Below, piece by piece: positions 60,172-64,000 of a DNA stretch of 64,000 bases (position 1 is its first letter; every line of letters begins with the position of its first letter). The notes under the pieces were generated by a model, which made no database searches, was not told where the DNA came from, and worked only from the letters and a program-made list of their open reading frames with translations. Source of the stretch: Agrobacterium cavarae (lineage in GTDB: Bacteria > Pseudomonadota > Alphaproteobacteria > Rhizobiales > Rhizobiaceae); the NCBI RefSeq assembly GCF_004310285.1, contig NZ_SISF01000029.1, positions 225,412 to 289,411 of the forward strand, written 5' to 3'. A program made the translations under genes and the position numbers.

Positions 60172-61308
60172 ATGAAGAAGATCGTTCCTGTGCTTCTTTT
60201 GGCCTTGCTGAGTGCTTGTGCAAGACCGTCTGATGGTCCCACTGCAGGAAACATTAGGTCAGCAACTCTCCCGAATACCAACGAGAAAATTGCGGTCATC
60301 GATCTTGCGAATGCTCCTGCTTCGACATCGAACGCGAGTATCATGTCTTACTCTGCTGGCCCCGGTCTCGCAGCATTGCGGAACACAGGATACAACGCTC
60401 AGCGTCTGCGGCGCGGAGACGTCGTCGATATCACCGTGCTCGATACGGGCGAAGATGGTCTTTTCTCGTCCACGCAGAGCAAGACGCTCAACCTTGGTCG
60501 ATTCACCGTAGACCAAAGCGGCAACGTCAATCTGCCATTCGTGGGTAGACAGAGGGTGATCGACTCCACGCCAGAGGGACTGCAGAACCAGGTTGTTGCA
60601 GGATTGAAGGGATCTGCCGTTAATCCGCAGGCGGTCGTGACAGTCGTCGACAAGCCGACAAGTGCTGTGATGGTCAGCGGGGCGGTCAAGACACCAGGCA
60701 AGATCGCTTTGACGGCGCGACAGGAACGGGTTCTCGATGCGATCAGCCAAGCGGGTGGCCCGGCAGTGGCGCCGGGGGCTGCGACGGTGACGATCGTTCG
60801 CGGTCAGCAGAGAGCAAGCGCAACCCTTGATCGGGTGATGCGTGAAGATCGACAGAATGTTCGTTTGTCGCCTGACGATCAAATCATGATTGACGGGGAC
60901 GCATCCAGTTTTACGGCACTTGGCGCGTTCAAGAGTGCGGGCGAATTTCAATTTGAAACCGGCAAGTTGACGCTTGCCCAGGCGGTTGGTCGTGCAGGCG
61001 GTCTTCTTGACGATCGCGCCGACTCGCGCAATGTCTATGTCTTCCGGACCGAAGAGGTGCCGCTCCGCTCGGTCGGTCCGACTGCGTCCAAGGAACGTGC
61101 CGAAATTTTAACGCAGAAACGCCCTGTGATTTACCGTGTGAACATGCGTGACGCTTCCAGCATTGCGCTGATGCAGATGTTCCAGATGCAGAAGGGTGAT
61201 GTTCTCTATGCCAGCAACGCGCCGCTTGTTGATGCCGCCAAGCTGTTGACGGTGTTCCAGAAGAGCGTACCGACAGCAGCAGCGCCCCAGCCGGGAAGCG
61301 CGAACTGA
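60172..61308 (+). CDS. Polysaccharide export lipoprotein (Wza/ExoF-like, SLBB domains)
   Basis: Exported protein of 378 residues: lipoprotein signal VLLLALLSAC with the lipidated Cys at residue 16, then the Poly_export domain (RRGDVVDITVLDTGEDG, VDQSGNVNLPFVGRQRV and QAVVTVVDKPTSAVMVSGAV) and SLBB-type repeats (FKSAGEFQFETGKLTLAQAV). Wza-type proteins form the outer-membrane channel for capsule or exopolysaccharide. No glycosyltransferase, Wzc-like kinase or polymerase is nearby, so it is an orphan here. ATG 60172 gives the lipobox at the usual place. Confidence 0.87.
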   Translation: MKKIVPVLLLALLSACARPSDGPTAGNIRSATLPNTNEKIAVIDLANAPASTSNASIMSYSAGPGLAALRNTGYNAQRLRRGDVVDITVLDTGEDGLFSSTQSKTLNLGRFTVDQSGNVNLPFVGRQRVIDSTPEGLQNQVVAGLKGSAVNPQAVVTVVDKPTSAVMVSGAVKTPGKIALTARQERVLDAISQAGGPAVAPGAATVTIVRGQQRASATLDRVMREDRQNVRLSPDDQIMIDGDASSFTALGAFKSAGEFQFETGKLTLAQAVGRAGGLLDDRADSRNVYVFRTEEVPLRSVGPTASKERAEILTQKRPVIYRVNMRDASSIALMQMFQMQKGDVLYASNAPLVDAAKLLTVFQKSVPTAAAPQPGSAN

Positions 61309-61313
61309 GCAGG

Positions 61314-61358
61314 TCAGGCTAACCAGCTGGAAGGCGACAGCGCCGACTTTTAGCCTGA
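61314..61358. terminator. Inverted repeat overlapping the ppkA end
   Basis: TCAGGCTAA (61314-61322) pairs with TTAGCCTGA (61350-61358), with an inner GGCG-ACAG-CGCC hairpin. It lies between the convergent export lipoprotein and kinase genes and includes the kinase stop codon, so it may end both transcripts. Confidence 0.5.
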
Positions 61359-62258
61359 TATCATGTCCAGAATCTCCCGAGCGCTTTGCGGTCGGTCTTC
61401 TGGACGCAACTGGCAGCATTGCTTTATCAATTCGCTCCAGATTGACCTCGGCGCATTTATTTTGCTTGCGAGCTTTTCGGCCAGCTTTCCAATGGCATAG
61501 ATATCGTGAGACGGATGGGCTTCCTCCCCTTGCAGCTGCTCGGGAGCTGCAAATTCTGGCGATCCCGCGCGCTTTATGCCGATATCTCGATGCCTGGACC
61601 CTATCGGAATGGCGATGCCGAAGTCTCCAAGCAGCGATTGTTCGAAATCGTATCCATGCAGGAAAATGTTGTTCGGTGCCACGTCGCAGTGAACAAGCCC
61701 CTCTCGATGTATCGTGTCGAGTGCAAGGAGAACGCTTCTCACGATCATTGAGGCTTCTTGTTCATTGAGCAGTTGCTCTTGTGATAGAGAAGCAAGCGTG
61801 AGCGGACGCCATGGCATCACCAATCCCGGTCTGCCGTCCTCTAGACGTAACAAGGTTGATGTCTCGAGGATGTTGGGATGCCTGAAACGCAGTCCCGTTT
61901 CTGCTTCTCGACGCAGAGATTGTGCAGTAACAATGTCGTCGCGACAAGTTGGTCGCAGCGTCTTGAGCGCGTGCGACGTGCCGAGATCGATATGGCGCAA
62001 ATGCAGGACTTCTGTGCGGTCGCTCGTGAAGGTGACCGTCTCGACAAGGAAGGTGTTTGCGATCCGGCCAAAGTTTTGCGCGTAGATCGTGGATGCGTTT
62101 CGGTCGAGCGCGTTGCGGATCTGGTCGAGCAATTCCAATGCATCCTGGGATGGGCGCAGGCCTTCGTTCCCCTGCTGAATGGCGCGCCAGAGATCGGCAT
62201 AACGCTGCGCTACCAGGCCCTGATCATTGCTTCTATCTCGGCACACGGTCGTGCCCAA
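61350..62258 (-). CDS. ppkA: T6SS-associated Ser/Thr protein kinase (PpkA/ImpN-like)
   Basis: Hanks-type kinase of up to 302 residues. ATP lysine in SHALKTL (Lys99), helix-C glutamate in RREAETG, catalytic loop VHCDVAPNN (Asp192, Asn197; Cys replaces the common Arg of HRD), GDFG at 211-214 and the SPEFAAPEQL segment. The catalytic residues are intact, so activity is expected. About 65 residues precede the kinase domain, and no membrane helix or periplasmic domain follows, unlike Pseudomonas PpkA. In Agrobacterium this kinase phosphorylates TssL to switch on secretion. The start is uncertain: TTG 62258 or GTG 62246; both overlap the phosphatase gene. Confidence 0.85.
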   Translation of the reverse strand: MGTTVCRDRSNDQGLVAQRYADLWRAIQQGNEGLRPSQDALELLDQIRNALDRNASTIYAQNFGRIANTFLVETVTFTSDRTEVLHLRHIDLGTSHALKTLRPTCRDDIVTAQSLRREAETGLRFRHPNILETSTLLRLEDGRPGLVMPWRPLTLASLSQEQLLNEQEASMIVRSVLLALDTIHREGLVHCDVAPNNIFLHGYDFEQSLLGDFGIAIPIGSRHRDIGIKRAGSPEFAAPEQLQGEEAHPSHDIYAIGKLAEKLASKINAPRSIWSELIKQCCQLRPEDRPQSAREILDMISG

Positions 62259-63654
62259 TCACGATGGCGCTGATATTGTCTCTTGCGGTCTCGATCAGCG
62301 CTTCCTGTATGAGCGCTTCGGCGCAGTCCTCGATCTTCGTTTCGGAGAGAAGTTCAGCGACCACGCGTTCCTTCAGTTGCTGGACGAGCGGAAAACTGCA
62401 GAGCAGCAACCTGTCGCTCCACCCCCAGTTTTCCCGAATAATGTCGGGCCGGAATTGCTGCGAGTGCCCGATATATTGCGCCAAAGTTCTTTTCATTCCG
62501 ACAATCACGTGGTCGCGTGTCAGCGGATGCATGGTTCCATCCCTCAAAAGATAGGCTCGCGCATCGCCCGACCACAAGACGGTGATCGTCTGATTGAAGA
62601 TCGATGCCGCAACGACGCTTGCTCCCGGACGCAAAGCGCCTTCGCCGACCTGTCGGGACAGAAGGAGGCTGTTGACAGTACCGAGTTTCCCTCTGATCGT
62701 CTGTGGATCGACGCTATGCTCGCTGCCTGCTGTCACATCGGCAAGAAGGTTTACGGTCAGCCGGGCTGCTTCGGCTGCCGCGTGGCCTTCTCCTATGCCG
62801 TCCGCGATGGCAAAGAGCGGAGGGTCACTGGATACGAAGAGCGAGTCCGCGTTGGCCGCCAGTTTCGTTCCGGAATGCGTCGCATAGCTGTAGATGATCG
62901 AGGTCGACGTAACAGGTTTCGCTGCAAGCGGGAGAGCAACCGGCGCTTTGGGCGCAAGTGTCGGGGACTTGGCCGCGCCCACTTGCTGCTGCTTTTCGGA
63001 GCGAGGGGCAGGTTCTGGCGGAAGCTTGTTATCTTGGAAAAGCTTGATGAAATCTGCCGTGCCGGGCCTACCGTCCAGCTTCACGCCCTTCGGGCGGCGG
63101 GTTTCCGCATCGATCTGCCACCAGAGGCTCGTCGGTTTGTCGCGGTTGTGTGTAGGAACTGGAGCATCATCATCCTCCTTGGGTTTGGGGAGGCGAAGCC
63201 GCTTTATCGCTGTGGTGAAGCGGTTCATGTCGAAATCCTCGGACATCGAGGTTTCAGCCAGAGCCTCTGCAGCCATGAACCAGGTTTCGTCGAGATAAAG
63301 CGTTCTTGGGTGCAGTCGAAATCTGGTAAGTTGCGCCAGAATTACCAGCGGATATCTTCGACCGACGCGGTCCCGGCTCGGCAGCAAGACGCCGACATAG
63401 GCGGCATCGCCCCACACGCCGATTTCGGAGATGAAGCGCGTCGGCGCAGCGTTGGAAAAAACGGAGGACCAACGCGCACCGTATTGGTCGGCGCATGCGT
63501 GCATGCCAGCTCTTAGCCACTCATCCAGTCTTGTTATGAATTCACGGTCCAGGCCCTCGGAAATGAAATCTCCGTGGCTTGGTACTTTGCCGAAAAAGCC
63601 GATACGGTCGCTGTCCGACGCCGCAACGGCCGGCTTTGGATCTGGCTTAGTCAT
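62233..63654 (-). CDS. tagF: TagF-PppA fusion: T6SS repressor and PP2C phosphatase (ImpM-like)
   Basis: Two-domain cytosolic protein (473 aa). Residues 15-160 are TagF (DUF2094): IGFFGKVPSHGDFISEGLDR, FSNAAPTRFISEIGVWGDA and SRDRVGRRYPLVILAQ. A Pro/Lys/Ala-rich linker (about 205-250) leads to a PP2C domain with FAIADGIGEGHAAAEA (Asp285), LWSGDARAYLLRDG and the final TARDNISAIVIG. In Agrobacterium the same fusion represses secretion after translation and counters the PpkA kinase encoded next. Its ATG overlaps the stop of a 14-codon ORF (TGATG) and has no ribosome binding site of its own, so translation is probably coupled. Confidence 0.92.
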   Translation of the reverse strand: MTKPDPKPAVAASDSDRIGFFGKVPSHGDFISEGLDREFITRLDEWLRAGMHACADQYGARWSSVFSNAAPTRFISEIGVWGDAAYVGVLLPSRDRVGRRYPLVILAQLTRFRLHPRTLYLDETWFMAAEALAETSMSEDFDMNRFTTAIKRLRLPKPKEDDDAPVPTHNRDKPTSLWWQIDAETRRPKGVKLDGRPGTADFIKLFQDNKLPPEPAPRSEKQQQVGAAKSPTLAPKAPVALPLAAKPVTSTSIIYSYATHSGTKLAANADSLFVSSDPPLFAIADGIGEGHAAAEAARLTVNLLADVTAGSEHSVDPQTIRGKLGTVNSLLLSRQVGEGALRPGASVVAASIFNQTITVLWSGDARAYLLRDGTMHPLTRDHVIVGMKRTLAQYIGHSQQFRPDIIRENWGWSDRLLLCSFPLVQQLKERVVAELLSETKIEDCAEALIQEALIETARDNISAIVIGHDRVPR

Positions 63655-63698
63655 CAGCCAGGCGTGATCTGTCTTCGGTTGTTGCCGTCATTGCGCAT
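63654..63698 (-). CDS. Possible 14-codon ORF coupled to tagF-pppA
   Basis: ATG at 63698, preceded by AAGGAGAGG with a 7-base spacing, opens the frame MRNDGNNRRQITPG and ends in a TGA that shares a base with the tagF ATG (TGATG). It lies between the tssM stop and tagF. The strong ribosome binding site has no other start codon to serve, so this short frame probably recruits ribosomes for tagF. The peptide itself may have no role. Confidence 0.5.
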   Translation of the reverse strand: MRNDGNNRRQITPG

Positions 63699-63734
63699 GA
63701 AGTTCCTCTCCTTGATTGGTCTTCTCACCTCTGG

Positions 63735-64000
63735 TCAAAATTGCGTCGGGCAGGAAAATTGCGACAGCGCATCCAACCTGAAGGGGTTAAGGACAGATCC
63801 GAACTGAATGTCGAACTCCGCGGTCTGCCCGTCATTTTCGAAGCGCGCCCGGAGGATGTCGCCCGTCTGGGCCTCGATTGTCGCATCATCGAACAGCCGA
63901 AAGGGAGACCAATCGCCATTTTCGGTCTTCGCCTGCTGCCAGCCACCTGGCTGAAAGGCGATGCGAGACAGGTTGGCGGAATTCTCCTGAGAAGGCCAGT
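63735..64000 (-). CDS. tssM: T6SS membrane protein TssM/ImpL, C-terminal end (partial)
   Basis: The minus-strand frame is open from the window edge to a TGA at 63735-63737 (about 87 residues). It contains RIAFQPGGWQQ, NGDWSPFRLFDDA and the ending FGSVLNPFRLDALSQFSCP, which match the C-terminal domain of TssM/IcmF proteins, typically closing with LxxFxCP. TssM is the inner-membrane anchor of the type VI secretion complex; the rest of the gene and presumably the other tss genes lie beyond base 64000. It is upstream of tagF-pppA and ppkA in the same transcript. Confidence 0.88.
   Translation of the reverse strand, partial: WPSQENSANLSRIAFQPGGWQQAKTENGDWSPFRLFDDATIEAQTGDILRARFENDGQTAEFDIQFGSVLNPFRLDALSQFSCPTQF

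Overview
The window looks like a chromosomal segment from a Rhizobiales alphaproteobacterium, most likely the Agrobacterium/Rhizobium group. This is inferred from gene content: a type VI secretion locus with a TagF-PppA fusion next to a PpkA kinase (the arrangement known from Agrobacterium), a TGA-N9-TCA iron box of the RirA type before a siderophore uptake operon, an EcfG-type GGAAC-N16-CGTT promoter, a TctDE-like regulator pair and a moxR/bat operon. Coding density is high. I saw no rRNA, tRNA, insertion sequence, prophage or CRISPR array.

Layout. Bases 1-6000: a small conserved protein, then a molybdenum hydroxylase operon of the PaoABC (YagTSR) type with an XdhC-like maturation factor and a MocA-like nucleotidyltransferase. 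6102-13899: a phytoene-desaturase-like flavoprotein divergent from a complete oligopeptide-type ABC importer (binding protein, two permeases, two ATPases) that ends in a VOC enzyme. 14250-17198: a PoxB-type pyruvate oxidase and a FUSC-like membrane protein. 17439-23174: a second PaoABC set with its own XdhC, divergent from a TetR regulator across a perfect 24-bp palindrome. 23259-29728: a sulfonate island with SsuA, SsuB, SsuC, SsuD, a leaderless binding-protein homologue, a divergent ArsR-type regulator and a second flavin monooxygenase. 30059-33495: a long AI-2E-family transporter and a membrane diguanylate cyclase. 33688-43647: on the minus strand, a response regulator and histidine kinase, then MoxR, DUF58, DUF4381, BatA, a BatB-BatC fusion and BatD. 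43990-52297: a siderophore-iron system with reductase, ATPase, two permeases, binding protein, divergent TonB-dependent receptor and an AraC regulator. 52514-56162: a TctDE-like two-component pair divergent from a citrate-type MFS carrier. 56415-61308: an alpha/beta hydrolase, a ferritin-like DUF892 protein with a histone-like tail, a lone AAA ATPase and a Wza-like export lipoprotein. 61350-64000: the distal end of a type VI secretion operon (tssM end, tagF-pppA, ppkA).

How the genes work together. The theme is nutrient scavenging and stress: two cytosolic aldehyde/N-heterocycle-type molybdenum enzymes with dedicated cofactor insertion factors, peptide, sulfonate, siderophore and citrate uptake, each next to its own likely regulator and often to a visible operator. 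Several operators and leaders could be read directly: the TetR palindrome, the iron box, an 11-bp-phased direct repeat before the citrate carrier, a stem-loop just before the siderophore receptor start, and the stress-sigma promoter of the DUF892 gene.

The most interesting points are the duplicated Pao systems with different gene order and control; the histone-tailed ferritin-like stress protein; two very short ORFs translationally coupled to xdhC2 and tagF-pppA; the leaderless solute-binding homologue heading the sulfonate operon; the AI-2E transporter with a large cytosolic Rossmann-like extension; and the BatB-BatC fusion with a damaged metal site and an internally duplicated glutamine-rich linker. 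None of these is a proven new system; each is stated with a test.
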